A stretch of DNA of 64,000 nt from Mansonella perstans. Its lineage: Eukaryota > Nematoda > Chromadorea > Rhabditida > Onchocercidae. The notes beneath the pieces are model-generated. The model was given only the letters and a program-made list of their open reading frames with translations. It was not told the origin of the DNA and ran no database searches. A program made the position numbers and the translations under genes. Positions 27,383 through 40,100 of the stretch are shown here, piece after piece (position 1 is the first letter of the stretch; the number at the start of each line of letters is the position of its first letter). The stretch lies in contig JBAMDO010000065.1 of assembly GCA_037074765.1 (NCBI GenBank), positions 1 through 64,000 on the forward strand. Direction: 5' to 3'.

Positions 27383-28453
27383 ATAGAGTTTGGTTGTATG
27401 ATAATCCAATTATTTCTTTGTAATTATTTTTCGATAGCTTTTTTTGTTGATCTGAATTCTGCACTGCTTTAATTTGCTTCAGTAGAAGAAAATTTCCAGT
27501 TTTTCAATTATTAATATAGCAGAATATTAATACATCCATCACTGTTGACATTTGTAAAGTTTTGGTATTTTTATCCCAAATAACTCACATAATAAGTTAT
27601 TACACGAAACATTTAATATATTTTGAAAATTTCACAACGCGGACCTGTTCACTCTGATCGATTAATTGTTCCTGTTTTTTTCAGTACCATTTAAAACCGT
27701 TTGTCAAGTTAGGTCATCTCTATTTTCCGGAACATTATTTTAAGTGAAATGTATTATTGTCCAAAGAACGAGTAATTTTGTGGATATTTTGGTGGATATA
27801 ATTTGGTGGAGTTTTATTTTTTTAGAGCAAAAAATAAAGTTTGTTAAAGTAAAAGTAAACTGAGTAGTGGTAAACGAAGTATATTTGTGCTTTGTTCACT
27901 CTACATTTCTAATTTCCGAACATATTTCTCCAGTTGATCATTTATTTTGAACGTATGAGTATTTTAAAAAGAGCCATTTGACAAACTTGTAATCTCGTGA
28001 TAAACATGATAAACTTGTGAAATGCGATCGAATTTCTTATTTATTAATTTTTGGTCATTTAAACTTAATTGATTTAATATGATCTATTGGCTTTAACGAA
28101 TTTTATCAGTATCGAAATTTTATTGGCAATAAAATTTTGTTTGAAATGAGCAATTCAGTGAAGTAGTTAGTTTGGAATTGTTTAATCGGAAAGTTTTCTT
28201 TTTAGTATGATGCATATTGTTTGCTTGGATTTTTTCTCAGTTCTTTAGCGAAATTATGGATTATATTTGATGTAAATGTTTTTCCTTCGTCGCATCTCGT
28301 TCTGAAGTAAGCATTACAGAAATATTCGTTTAAATACGGTGAAGTAGAATGATAGCAGATTTTATTTCGAATTCAGATATCTTACCGGAAATATCCCGGC
28401 ATAGTTGAAAATTCCTTTTTAAGAAATAGCCTCAAGTAAAAGGACAATATTTT
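27383..28453. other. Convergent 3' intergenic region
   Basis: The plus-strand WD40 gene and the minus-strand MSP-domain gene end towards each other here. The sequence is AT-rich and should contain both 3' UTRs. I see no exon or RNA gene in it. Confidence 0.55.
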
Positions 28454-29515
28454 TTATAATTTAGACTTAAACTCAGTGTTTGTTTTGATCTCATGGGTGA
28501 AAATGTAAACCTTTAATAATTTGAATTCGAAATGTTTTGTTTCAGGTGGGCAGAACACATAGTCAAATGCAAGTCGGTCATTTTTAACTAATTCTTCATT
28601 AAATTCATCCATCCTCTGGAAAAAGTTTTTTTTATATACAATGAATTATAAAATCTTATATAGATAAAACAGGAGAAAGGGCTAATAAAATGTCCTTGAT
28701 CAATAAGTATGTCCATAAAAATATCGTATTATAGGACAGATTTATTAACGAAGCATTTTATCAAACTTTCTAATATGATAGTTTCATCACCCACATTAAT
28801 GGTAACAGAAATTTCGCATCTTTTTTTTGGTGGTAAAATACCGCATGGTGGTGTTGCAAAAACCCGTGGTATCGCGTTACTTTTAATCCCAAATGCAATA
28901 TATTTCGTTGACATATTACCAATACGTATAAGATATGTTAAATTTTCGAAATCAAATGGTGCATTAAAAACCTCAAAAAATTAAAATTTTTGACCTCTGA
29001 AGAGGATAAATACTTTTTCTTTCCTTTGATTTGTAAAAATTATTCGAAATTTGATTCATATGAGATTCAAAACTTCCAAAATTATTCGGAATTAAATTAT
29101 TAATTATTTTTTGTAAAGTAGTAAAAAGATAATTAATTGCTTAAATTGTTTTAAACCAACTAGATATTTCGTTGGCTCAAATGTTAAATCATGCGGGCTA
29201 TAATTTATATTTAAACTTTCTGCACTCGTAAGATCATAAGTCTGGATTCTGAACTCGGGATCAGATAACATTACATTCTTGTCAGCTGGAATTAATAACA
29301 AAAATTAAGATTTCAAATTGGATTCAAAACTTTTACCTTTGAGTTATATTTCTATTAAATAAATTAGCATATACTTTTTCTTCCATATTAATTATTTTTT
29401 CAATGAATATTAATTTAAATTTCAAAAAAAAAGGAACATATTAATTATAACTATATCTACCGCTGTCATACGGAGAAGAGTAATCGCGAGATAATGGGCC
29501 ATCTAATTTTATCAT
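28454..29515 (-). CDS. MSP-domain protein
   Basis: Four-exon model, 5' to 3': 29461-29515, 29161-29285, 28795-28971, 28454-28615; 172 residues. The first exon begins exactly at ATG after a TTTTTCAG acceptor, so a spliced-leader site is likely. Residues about 1-50 are a charged leader. An MSP (immunoglobulin-like) domain follows: LTFEPTKYL, VFNAPF (as in MSP), IAFGIKSNA (compare IKTTN), TPPCGILPPK (compare DPxCGVLDPK), SVTI and NDRLAFDYVF (compare NDRITIEW). MSP domains act as sperm cytoskeletal subunits, extracellular signals or VAP-like adaptors; divergence and leader make this an MSP-related protein rather than canonical MSP. The last exon could splice further after LLK; as read it ends with a Lys-rich tail. 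Confidence 0.82.
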
Positions 29516-29525
29516 CTGAAAAATT
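29516..29525 (-). other. Putative trans-splice acceptor of the MSP-domain gene
   Basis: On the minus strand AATTTTTCAG directly abuts the start ATG. The match to the nematode acceptor and the absence of an upstream in-frame exon suggest spliced-leader addition with essentially no 5' UTR. Confidence 0.5.
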
Positions 29526-30073
29526 TTCTGAATTAAACCGGCATACCCCATTATCTATTAAATAATATTTTTGGAATACTTTGCAAAAAAAAATGAGAAA
29601 TTTCTTTTAATTTAATCGAATTCATTGACTGATCGATCGATAATAGCTCATTTGATTTTTTTTTTTAGAAAAAATTTCGGCATATTTCAGTATTGTTTCT
29701 TTTTTTTTTGAATATCCCAATCAGGAATTTATTTAATTTATTATTTTATTTAGATCTAATAGCGATATTTTATTTTTAATATTTTTCGAGGATATTGATA
29801 AAAAATTACTTCGTATGCTTGAGATAACAATGATTGCCTACTTGCTGACTGATGATTTTTCTTTATTAAATAAATTTAGAGATGATGGTGATAAGTAAGT
29901 TTCAATTTTTAAAATTTTAACTACCAAAATTTAAATTTCATTCCTCACAGTTTTGTTGTCCCTAATTTAAATACAAGACAGAAGAAAAGCGGTATGAGGA
30001 ACGAAATACCACTTAGAATAGATATGGATGCAAAAATTAGATTAAAAAAAAATTTAAAAAAAAGTAAAATATG

Positions 30074-31156
30074 TCAAACTTCATCTTTAAATTTATAGCT
30101 CGAAACTTTCTGGATATGCCAAAGAATTCGATCAGCTCCATTAAATGGATGTAGGAAGAGAAGGGCAAGTAGCACTACTTTGATGAAGTAGTAACCACTT
30201 TCCGGTTTAAAATTAGAATCTAATAAGGTTAATAGGCCAAATGCACTCCTGAAAATATCTATCATCATTTTTAAAATAAATTCAAAATTTCGATTTAATA
30301 GTAAGAAAGCTATTTCAGTGTATTCCATCAAAACTTACTTAAATTAGTAGCTTAAAATGATCCATAAAATTTGTTTTGTCTAATGTCTTATTTATTCAGC
30401 ATAAAATTTTGTTCATAACTTTATATTTGATAATTTAAAAAGATTTTAATCTGTTCTAAGTAATTTTTAAATGCTAAAAAATGATAAGTAATATTGTAAT
30501 ATTAAATGAACAATTAATGCTACAAAATATTGTCAACTTTTTTTTTTCTGGTCATTTTTCGAACTTTAAAATTTCTATGAAATGAATATAAAAATGTCGC
30601 AATTTAACAATAAATAATTCATACCAGTAAACAAGAAGTTGTGGTGCAGGTGGTTGTTCTTCTGGAAAAATATAAGTTAGTAAGACTGGTGTTATTGTAA
30701 GGATGGCATTTGCTAACGTTTGAGCATCATGTCCTAACGTTAAGTATACAGATGTTATTGCACTAATAAAAATTGCCAAAATGTACTGATCAATACCGGT
30801 CTTTTCATGTAAAAATCGTAAACCACGACCTGTCATATGCTTCTGTAATTGTAGTTAAATAATTTTTGAATTTTAAATGTTGAATTTTTCTAGCATATAA
30901 ATTACATTCTAAATAAAATCGCACTTTTTAAAATTTTGCATTGATTTCAAATTGATAGGTTTACTTGATAAACAATTAACTTTCTCTGATTCTTAAATTA
31001 ATCAAATAGTAATATAAACTTCAGATATATTATAAATATAAGACAATTCTTGATCTGTTCATTAAAACTTTATTAAATGGAAGCAATTAAGACCTGATCA
31101 AAAATAAATGACCGTATATGATTATGCAGTTCATCTAAGTCACTTGCATCCGTCAT
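30074..31156 (-). CDS. REEP5/YOP1-like ER membrane protein A
   Basis: Three-exon model, 5' to 3': 31094-31156, 30625-30842, 30074-30248; 151 residues, near the size of REEP5/YOP1 family members. It matches the TB2/DP1/HVA22 family: a short N-terminal helix, RFLHEKTGIDQYIL (compare LEAKTGVNRSFI in REEP5), hydrophobic hairpins near residues 41-58 and 64-81, then SAFGLLTLLD, a third hydrophobic stretch near 112-128 and NGADRILW (compare NGAELLYKRII). Family members shape tubular ER by hairpin insertion. ATG follows a TTTATACAG acceptor directly. The family VVYGVFSIAEFFSD segment is shortened and changed, so it is a divergent member. It is paralogous to the gene at 32868-36216, with matching intron positions. 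Confidence 0.82.
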
Positions 31157-31166
31157 CTGTATAAAC
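31157..31166 (-). other. Putative trans-splice acceptor of REEP-like gene A
   Basis: On the minus strand GTTTATACAG ends immediately before the ATG at 31156. The same arrangement is seen at the MSP-domain gene downstream, consistent with spliced-leader addition. Confidence 0.45.
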
Positions 31167-31589
31167 AAAACTGGCAATGAAAAAGTTTGCTTCTTATTTT
31201 TATGCTATTTATTTGGTATCAAAAATATTTACATATCTTCCAAATACTTTGCTGCAATTATAATTTTATAACTGTCAAATTCCATCTTAATTCAAATTTC
31301 AATTTTTTATGCAACAAATAAAATACTTCTTTTCATTTTAAGCCATTTCCTTTTTTTTTTTTTTTTTAAATCTTTCTGTATTATTGAAAATATTATAAAT
31401 TTGTGCAACGATTAAAAGTTTTTACAAACAAATTTATAAAAAATTTTTATTTTACTTCCTAAATTCAACAATATTTCAAGATCATCTAAATATTGTTATA
31501 TGCATTTGAAAAAACCAGTTTACGGGAGAAAAGTTTGCTGAAAAGAAACGACGAGTTAATAGGATATATAGCTTGACAAAAGCAATACA

Positions 31590-32112
31590 AATTAAAATAA
31601 AAGCAATTGAGCGCAATCTAAGCGATGACGTTCATGCAAATATGTGTTGCTTATATATGGTTACAGGAAAAACCAGGTATGAATACGATGTACTTAGCCA
31701 GGTATGACCAAGGAGTGAAAAAATTAAAGTTCCTATCCTGATACTTTGGCATATATCAGCTGTTAATGAGAAAGCTAAAAGACTTGGATGTTGATGATTA
31801 CTTAATTAAACCATTTCATAAAAGTGAGCTACTTGCTCGAATAAAGGCAATAGTATGCCGTATTAAAGACCACCTTGAATCAGTGATAAAAATTGGCAAT
31901 ATAAATATGAATTTTGATCATCAAATTGTTGAGCGTAAAAGATAAAACGGATAAAATCATTTGACTAATAAAGAATACTTTATGATAGAGTTACTAGCAT
32001 TAAAGTAAAATAACAGTACTAATAGAGGAAATGTTTTTAAGTCATTTCTACAACGGCTTAAATTAATCTTCAAGATCTGTTAAATTAGTAGGAAATTAAA
32101 TAACACAGTAGC
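31590..32112 (+). pseudogene. ctrA: Decayed Wolbachia-like ctrA response-regulator fragment
   Basis: Translation in pieces gives an alphaproteobacterial CtrA-type regulator, closest in memory to Wolbachia CtrA. Pieces in order: KIKVPILIL (31722-31748), an open stretch at 31766-31945 with DDYLIKPFHKSELLARIKAI and SVIKIGNI, HLTNKEYFMIELLALK (about 31959-32006), EEMFLSHFYNGLN (about 32022-32065) and KLNNT (about 32092). This is the order of receiver beta5-alpha5 (with the conserved Lys of KPF) followed by the winged-helix DNA-binding domain. At least three frameshifts and several stops break it; the receiver Asp region and the C-terminal wing are not recognisable. There are no introns. It is flanked by minus-strand worm genes, so it looks like an inserted bacterial segment that has decayed rather than a working gene. 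The 5' limit is vague; the match is solid from about 31722. Confidence 0.82.
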
Positions 32113-32648
32113 AGTTTAAATCAATTTCGAACAAACACTATAATAAGTGGAACAATTAATCACCGAAGAATATTTAGTAATTTGACATTGTTTTTAAAAT
32201 GCACAAATATATCCAGCTAATTTTTGGCATGCAATGATCAAATTTCTTTTTTCGTTTTGTTCAAAAACATTAGTGATAATTTCGAAAAATTTTAAAAAGA
32301 CTTTTATAATATTGAAGAAATTAGAATAATTTATTTAACATAAGACAAATATATAACATGGAATATTCAAAGATCGTTCAACTGTTTCATTGTGTTTTGT
32401 TAGGCTGAAATACAACTGGACATTATTAAGTTGAATTTGAGTCAAACAATTTTAGGAAATATTCATTGTCATTTATCACTTGCTGACCGAACTTTTCATT
32501 CACCATTTACTATTGGCCTAATCTTTAAATCGTGGCACTAATAAATAATATCTATCAGTGAGAAATATATGCAATAATTCTTGCATATTATTATATTCCA
32601 CTATTAAATTAGCAGTACCAGTTAGTTATTCAAAATCATTTTATTTTT

Positions 32649-32698
32649 CCTTTCTCTCTCCCTCTCCCTTTCCTTCCCTCTCTTTCTCTCTCTCTCTC
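32649..32698. repeat. CT-rich microsatellite
   Basis: CTCTC and CCTT runs just downstream of the REEP-like gene B stop codon. The plus-strand ORF through it is Ser/Leu/Phe-rich only because of the repeat. Confidence 0.85.
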
Positions 32699-32867
32699 AT
32701 TAGGCTTATTCTAATAGTCTTAAATCATGATGCATTAAATTTTGATTTCATTTTAAAATTTGCAGTTCGTTTTGATTTCCTGAATCTTCTTCTACAATGC
32801 TCGAAATTTCATCCGATCAAAACTTTTTTCGACTTACTAAATGTAGGTGCTATAAAATTTTAGAAAG

Positions 32868-35800
32868 TTAAGTCAAAAAATTGGTAAACAGGCTAGCCTT
32901 TTCAGTTTGTCGATTTTGCATTACAACTTCAGTTTTCCCAGTTGCAATCCATTTGACGACATTGGGTAAATTCTCGCTGTCAGGAATATGTCGAGAAATA
33001 TCCGCTTTAAAATCTTCATTTTTTTCTGGACCAATATTTGCATCGGAAGTGGTCAGAGATTGCTTCGCAGGAGTATCATTAATTATTTTTTCCGCATGAT
33101 CAATTTTGGTTTCTGCGTTTATAACTATATCAGATTTTTTCAACGAAGAATTCTGTAGCTTTACCAAGCAAGGATTCTGCACTGCTGATTCTATCTCAAC
33201 AGTTGGAATAATTTGAGACTGCTGTTCATGCAAACGTGATACCACAGGAACTTGCGATTCTTCAGCAGGAACTGTTCTTAATTCATGCTTTGGATCAAGT
33301 TGAGATTTCTCGGTCTTTTTATTTGTAATATTTTGAGATTGTTCACTGGAAGCGTCTGTGGAAGTTCTTAGCGGTGTAAGTGAAGCTTCATTTGTAGAGA
33401 CGATTTCATCAGGTACATTGGTTAAAATATTCTGGGACTTCCTCGTAGGGATATTTGGAAATTCCTGCAAAAAGATTAGAATTGAGGTTGCTAATTGAAG
33501 AAATTCTCTTGCTTCCAGGATAAATTTTTACCAAAAATAATATGAAATTTTTAGCATTTCCCTTTCTTACATTGATCTTAAGTTCAATAATGAACAGTTT
33601 GTGATAAATTAGGTCATTTTCACAGAAAACAGAAAATGTCACAGAAAATGATCTAGTTTATTTTTCTTGAGAATGACTTAATGTTCCTTAGCAGTAATTC
33701 AAATTTCAAAATAACTCCAATTTTTTTCTCGCTAGAAATTTCCAGTGCTTTTGATTGAATAGTTTCAGAATCCGTAGCAGAGTTGCTGTGGATTTCTTCA
33801 TCCGAACTAAGACTAATCGTAAATTCATTCCTGGTAAAACAAGGTAGAGCCTTCAGATGGTAAAACAGCCCAGAATTCCTCTATTCTTCTTTTATTCTTA
33901 ATCTGAGCAATCTTAAAACATGGAGCTTCAGGTTTATCAAGAAGGAAGATGAATTATTTAGATGATGGTGTTTTGAAGATTCATTTCTTAGCTGTACAAT
34001 CTTTGCATCATGTTCTTTGAAACATGCAGATTGAAGCTTTCTTGCAAAAAACATTTGTGATTCTTTCGGAAAAGACATCTTATCCTGTCTTTCACAGACT
34101 CAGGAATTTTTACTAATGTAATTTGTGGCATCCCTTCATGAGCGATTTTAAGATTATTTAAAATTGTGGAAGGAACAATTGGGAATTCTTGTACAAAGAT
34201 AATTTCAGATTTTAAATTAGAAACTTCGAAGATCCCTTTTCTTGAAACATTAGCGATTTTCTCAGCTGCTGACCTGATAAAGCAGTTTGGGGTACCTTCA
34301 CGAAAATGCAGGGCTTACTTTTAGGAACAATCAGAGATCTTACAGGAGTATTTCGAGATTTTAAAGATCTTACAGGAGTAGTTCGAGATTCATTTTTAGT
34401 ATTAATGAAAGATGCTGCTCCTGAATCCAGCTGTAGAGTTAGTAGCGGAATTTTATTGCTTTGTAGAATTAATTTCTCTCTCCGTGGATCCCTCTTTAAC
34501 AACAGCTTGAATTTTTTTTTGTATTAGCAGCTTAAATCATTTCAGTTTTTGCTGGTAAATTGAGTTACTAATTGAAACTGTTTCTAATGAATTAACCTTA
34601 AATGTCTTTGCAGTTTCAACTTGACATTTCGTTATAATTCCAGATTGCTGTTGAGAAGTGATCGGATGTTCTACGACCGGATGCATGGCAGATGAAAATT
34701 GAAGCTTCTTACCGGATAAATGTTGATCGATTGTATCTTTCTCATTTAAATTATTATTTGAGATTATCATTATTTCTTTCTGATGATTATTTTCATTTTC
34801 CTGAAATGAAATTTTTATAATTAAACGATTAATTTTATAGCTACCCGGTTGCACTTCAATTCACATTTTTGAATCAATAATGTACAACTTAAAAGTTGTA
34901 AGTTAAAAAAAAGAAACACTGCTCGAGCTAAAACACATATAACAACAAGGCCAACATTCGAAATTATATAGCAGAGAAGTAAGAAAGAAAATTAGCTAAG
35001 ACATAAAAATTAACATGTCGTACTGATGTGACTTCAGCTTCGCCAGGAAATACCATTAGCAGTACTAGCAGGAACATTTTCATCCAATAATAGCTTCCTT
35101 TGTCTTCTAGTTTTGGATCAAAAAATATTGTTGCAATAATGTAAATAAACCTAAAAATAAATGCTAATTATTTGTTTCTTTAATTTAATGACAAAAAATA
35201 ACCATAAAACTTAATTTTATTGAGGATTTTTTGAAAAGACAAGAAAAATAAAATTATGCCCATAAAAATTAATTTTTGGACCAAATTGAAGCAGTAATGC
35301 TAATGTTAAGAGTTAATCTATCCAGAGATAACTCCCCGAGTATTGCCAAGAAGAAAAGTAGAAATTGTTTAATTCTCGAACATATGATTATTTCAATTGT
35401 AAATAGTTCACAATCAAGTAATCGGATTGTAAATGCTTTTACCAGTAACAAAAAAGATTATCAAATGATGGTTTCTCTTCGGGATAAACATAAATGAGTA
35501 AGATTGGTATTATTGTAAGGATTGTATTAGCAACAAATCGAGCATTAGCACCAATAATGAGATAAGTCGAAATTCCAAAAATAATACAAATTGCCAAATA
35601 GCTTTCATCTGCTCCGAACTTTTCATGCAAATATCGTAAACCACGTGCAGACATATGCCACTGAAAATTTTTATTTATTCCATTATTTCATTTTTTAATT
35701 CCGATATATTCACTAAATATGATATTTCTGTTCAAAATGCTATAACACTGAAAAGTATTTTTGATTCCAGTAGTTTATGAAGAATTTTTCTTTCGTAAAA

Positions 35801-36216
35801 TTCGAATATAATCTTTAACATCAATTACATTCTTGTTAACCAATGGAAAAAAAAAAAAAAAAAAAAAAAACCATTCGTATAATTTTGCATCCTTCACCGA
35901 ATTGTTTCAATTTATTTGTGGAAAATTATGAAGAAATATTTTATGAAATTATTCATTGAAAATAGAGTTAAATTTCAACATGAAAATAGCTATGTTTCGT
36001 ATTGATTGATTTCTTATCATTTCTTTTATATTTTATCTCTTGGATATTTATTTATGAGCCAAATGAATAACGATTGGCTTTGGCTTCAAATTATTGACAA
36101 TAAAATGTGAATACATTTTAGCAGAAACAAAAGGGAAAGCCAACTTGATCATAAATAAGTGCATAAATATGATTTTGTAATTTTTGTGACGAATATTGCA
36201 CCACTGCAACTAACAT
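32868..36216 (-). CDS. REEP5/YOP1-like protein B with long low-complexity tail
   Basis: Membrane part, 5' to 3': 36145-36216, 35443-35660, 35024-35150, with the same intron phases and second-exon length (218 bp) as REEP-like A. Residues match A: QNHIYALIYDQ, HMSARGLRYLHEKFGADESY, two hydrophobic hairpins, then DKGSYYWMKMFLLVLLM. The C-terminus then extends into a Ser/Thr/Gln/Glu/Lys-rich, mostly unstructured tail. Tail exons are 34597-34800, 34274-34505, about 34100-34187, a probable one near 33740-33850, and 32868-33464 (198 codons with the stop). Junctions 34800/34597 and 34505/34274 are in phase; the link from 34187 to 33464 is not settled. The total is about 600 residues. REEP1-4 proteins also carry long cytosolic tails, but this tail has no recognisable domain. 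Confidence 0.72.
34335..34394. repeat. 30-bp direct repeat inside the REEP-like B tail
   Basis: Two copies of a 30-bp unit starting AGATCTTACAGGAGTA encode, on the minus strand, the decapeptide repeat TPVRSLKSRN / TPVRSLIVPK. This is an in-frame internal duplication in a low-complexity tail. Confidence 0.85.
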
Positions 36217-37154
36217 TGAAAATTTATACAAAATGATTGCCAAATTATTTGTAAATTCAATTTATAATAAATAAAAATTTCAAAAATTTAAAACAGCTAT
36301 TCAAATTTGTTTTTTCAATTAAATTTATCATAAATTATGCAAATTTAACTTATGAATTATTTAAATGAATTTATCATGAAATTATTATTTAAATGATTGA
36401 ATAATTAATCGCTTTATCAAATTTTTTATTTGTACATGCATTTTTTTTTTTAAATTAAGTTGACTGGACATGGCAAATGACTATTTTATCATTTGAACAC
36501 ATTTTAGATGGATTTCCTTTGTGATGTATAAATATGATGGCAACGACAAAGTTTAAAATCCAGCAAACCCTTTTTTACTTTTTTTAGTAATATAAATTAA
36601 TTAAATGATACTAAAGGTTGACAAATGAATAGCATAGCTTTTAGACAATACAGTTAATTCAAAGTAATTGCTTGGAACTAGAGGGGTAATTTGTGGATAT
36701 TCGATCATATGTTTACCTGAGGATGGAGTACAATGACAGGGAAATGGGCCTAGAAATAGAAAGGCTTTGAAGCGGCAATTTTAGTGTTCTTAAAAACAAA
36801 ATTTATGCCTGATTAATATTACTTGCACAGCATTTTTCTTTTCAAAATTCAAATTTATTTATGAACAAAGCTAAAAAACAGCTAATGCACCAAGTTATAG
36901 CCTTAAAAAGTTTCAATTTAAACAAAATTTAAAAATGCAAACAAATCAATCGATGATTTTATTTTGATTAATTTTTTCAATATAGATAAAATGGAACAAT
37001 CTCTATGCAAATATTCACTTAATTATAACAGGATACAATTAATAAAAGTTGAGGTGGAACGTATCGCAGCAAAAGTTTGCTTTTGCCAAAATGAAAATTT
37101 TGAAGGCCTGTTGGAATTGCTTGATGAATTGACAAATGCAAATTGTTTCTTGAA
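36217..37154. other. Short intergenic spacer between K2P and REEP-like B
   Basis: About 0.9 kb of AT-rich sequence separates the channel stop from the REEP-like B start; both genes run on the minus strand. ORFs at 36964-37158 and 37039-37230 overlap the last channel exon in other frames and are shadows. Confidence 0.55.
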
Positions 37155-40100
37155 CTAGCATGGCATGGTTTGAAATCGTAAACTTTTCGACATCGTTGCT
37201 AAACCATAATTGTGTCTTGCTGTAACACATACAATGTACCTAAAAAGAAACAATTTTTTATTGGAATTTTTAAGTTTTTTTTTCAATTTTTTATTTAAAA
37301 AAAAGTAAATTAAATGAATTTTTTTCTAATAGTTAGATACCATTGCAATTTTGATATCATTATATTCAAAATATACTACAATTAAATATTTAAGTATTTT
37401 GTTTGAAATTCTTAAACAATTTAAAAAAAAGAAACAAAATTTGCATAAATATTTGTTTACATTTTAAATTATTGTAGATAGCAAAAAAAAAAATTATTAA
37501 AGCTTATCTGGTATTTGGTGAGAGTTCAGTTACTGTAAAATATTTATTATCACCACAATCATATGATTGCCAGGAACTGAACTGTGGTGCTGGATCTTCA
37601 CTAAGCAGAAGTGTATAATTCTAAAAAGAAATAAAAATTATGACAAATGCATGTACACTATACACATTTACACAACACACATGCACACACGCACATACAC
37701 ACGCAACACATGCACACGCAACACACGCACACACACACGCACACATGCACACACACGCACACACACACGCAACACACACACGCACACACACATACACACA
37801 CATACACACTTTATTTACATATTTATCAATATATGCCTATTTGTTTTTTTATTTTTTTTTTTTGTTTTTTGAAAAATGTTAATTAAAGCATTGATATGAA
37901 TCATTTTAATGAGCAAATTTTTCAAACAAAAAAAAATATATACTTTAATTAACAAGTAAGCTAAATGTGGAATCGTTTGGTTCTTTGAAAAGAAGTTTAA
38001 GCATTTTTTATTTAGAAATAAATTTCTTTTTTTCATAATTGTTACTAAATAACTAATAATTTGCAAAAAAAAAGATTGCAAGAAATATATTGAAGAAATG
38101 AAAATTGCAATTTGAAACATAACTTGAAAAAATATTAAAAAAAAAATAAACAAGCAAACGACAATTTCAAAGATGACAATTTTACCTCAGATGAGATATT
38201 TTTATTTGGTGCTTTCCAGACAAATGTTGCCGCTTCACTACTTATTGCTTTCAATGATAGTGACTGTGGAACAGTGCACGGTTCTAAATTTTACTTTAAA
38301 ATAAATTCAAATTAATTTTTATAAGTTCAAAAATAAATTAATAATTTTTGAAAGCATTTATTAGAAGTAAAACATGCAATAATACTGAAAGTACCACAAA
38401 CCATATAATTATTAGTTCACAAAAAAAAAATTCCACAATTAAAAAACATTTCAAATTGTAATTAATAAAAAAAATTTCTTTTTTTTGAAATTTACCTGTA
38501 TACTCACAGCATGTAATCGGTTTGCTACTTCCGAATTTGGTTGTTGTTGTAACGTAAAAACAATAGAGGGTGAAAGAGCGTAAACCAGTCACAACATATT
38601 GTTCATCGTTGATAAATTCAGTTACTTCTACTATCTTTTGGTCTTGATTTTGAATTCGAGGCCTTCTCAAAATCACAAATAAATCATTGTCAAATTTAGT
38701 ATAAAAATGCTAGTAAAAATAATTGAGTGATTACTAAATGATCAAAAGAAAATAATTGAATTTTTAATGATTTTAAAAAACAAAACCTTTTTTGATAAGC
38801 AATCGTATACCAGAAATCTTTACCATACACTGGCGGATCCCATGTAAGTACTATTGAATTTGCTGTTGAATCAATTGCTCGTAAATTCCGTGGAGGATGA
38901 GGAGAATCTTAATGTAAATATAAACTATTTAAATTAATAAATGATAAATTAGTAAAAAAAGTAAAGGTTAAACATTAAGGCAAGTAAGATTGAGATAAAT
39001 ACTTTTTGATTTAATCTACATGAAATATCTATATACATGTATGCTTGATATTTTGAATATTCTTCTTTTCAAACGGAACCTATTATTTTAATGAGCAGAT
39101 TGAGCAAACTTCAAGAATATTCTAACTAATATGTAATTTAAATGACAAATTAACTTTTAAGAATATCTTAATTAATATGTAATTTAAATGATAAATTACA
39201 CATTCCATAAATATATGTTTCTCAAAGAAATATTTAGAAATTTTAATCATTTAATTTTTTTTTAATTCATTTGCTTCTTTCACTACTGTCAATAAAATAA
39301 TTCTAAATGTGTTTGTTAGCAATTATTAGTATATGAATGTAATTTATTACTAATCAATAAGGCGTTCGTCATTTCGGTTACATTTTTTTGCAATCGAATA
39401 TCTGCAAATACTTTTTTCATTAGTATTACTTAAACAACAATGAAAATGTTAATGCAAATGCATGCATTTTGTAAGCAACCATTTATAATTTCTGTATTCA
39501 TCTTTTTATTTTTGTTTTTTTTCTCTATTTCCTCTTTTCATCAAAATATATTGGAATCATAATAATTGAAAGTTCATAAAAGTAGCTTTAATTTATGAGC
39601 TATTTGAATTAATTAATTAGCATAATTTAATGCATACCAAATTTCATATGTTGTAGAGCAGCAACGGTTTGAAATAATTTACGCATTGCTTCACGTTTCA
39701 TTGCAGTCAAACGTTGAAGTTTCATTTTTTTCAACCATTCAAGCGAATCAGACTGCTTAATTTTTACACGTTAGCGTAAACGGATAAACGGCAAATTATG
39801 ATTTGTCTGATATTTGTTAATTCATTGATTCATTAATTGATCCGTTTTTTTTCTTTTTTTTTTTTTGTTTCTTATAATTAGCTTAGGGATTTGCAAGAAA
39901 AAAAATTACCGTATAATTAAAATAAAATAAGCTAGGAAAGAGAGCAAGCTAGTTACCTCAATATCAATACGTCCAAAGAAATGTAATCGATCAATGTAAT
40001 AGGTACCAACTACATCAATAAATGTTGTGGTCAAGATTAACCCGAGTAATACGACCAGTAGTGTGAGCAATATGAATGATTGATTTCGAGGTACTAAATC

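Noticed and set aside
28709..28984. 91-codon plus-strand ORF
   Set aside because: It is the opposite-strand shadow of the MSP-domain exon, which matches the family on the minus strand.
31590..32112. Idea that the ctrA-like sequence is an expressed nematode gene acquired by transfer
   Set aside because: Multiple stops and frameshifts, loss of the receiver Asp region and no introns or splice signals indicate a relic.
32558..32863. 101-codon plus-strand ORF
   Set aside because: Ser/Leu/Phe content comes from the CT microsatellite; it lies in the probable 3' UTR of REEP-like B.
37567..37886. Several Thr/His-rich ORFs
   Set aside because: Products of the CA repeat in a channel intron; the real exon here is on the minus strand (37508-37620).
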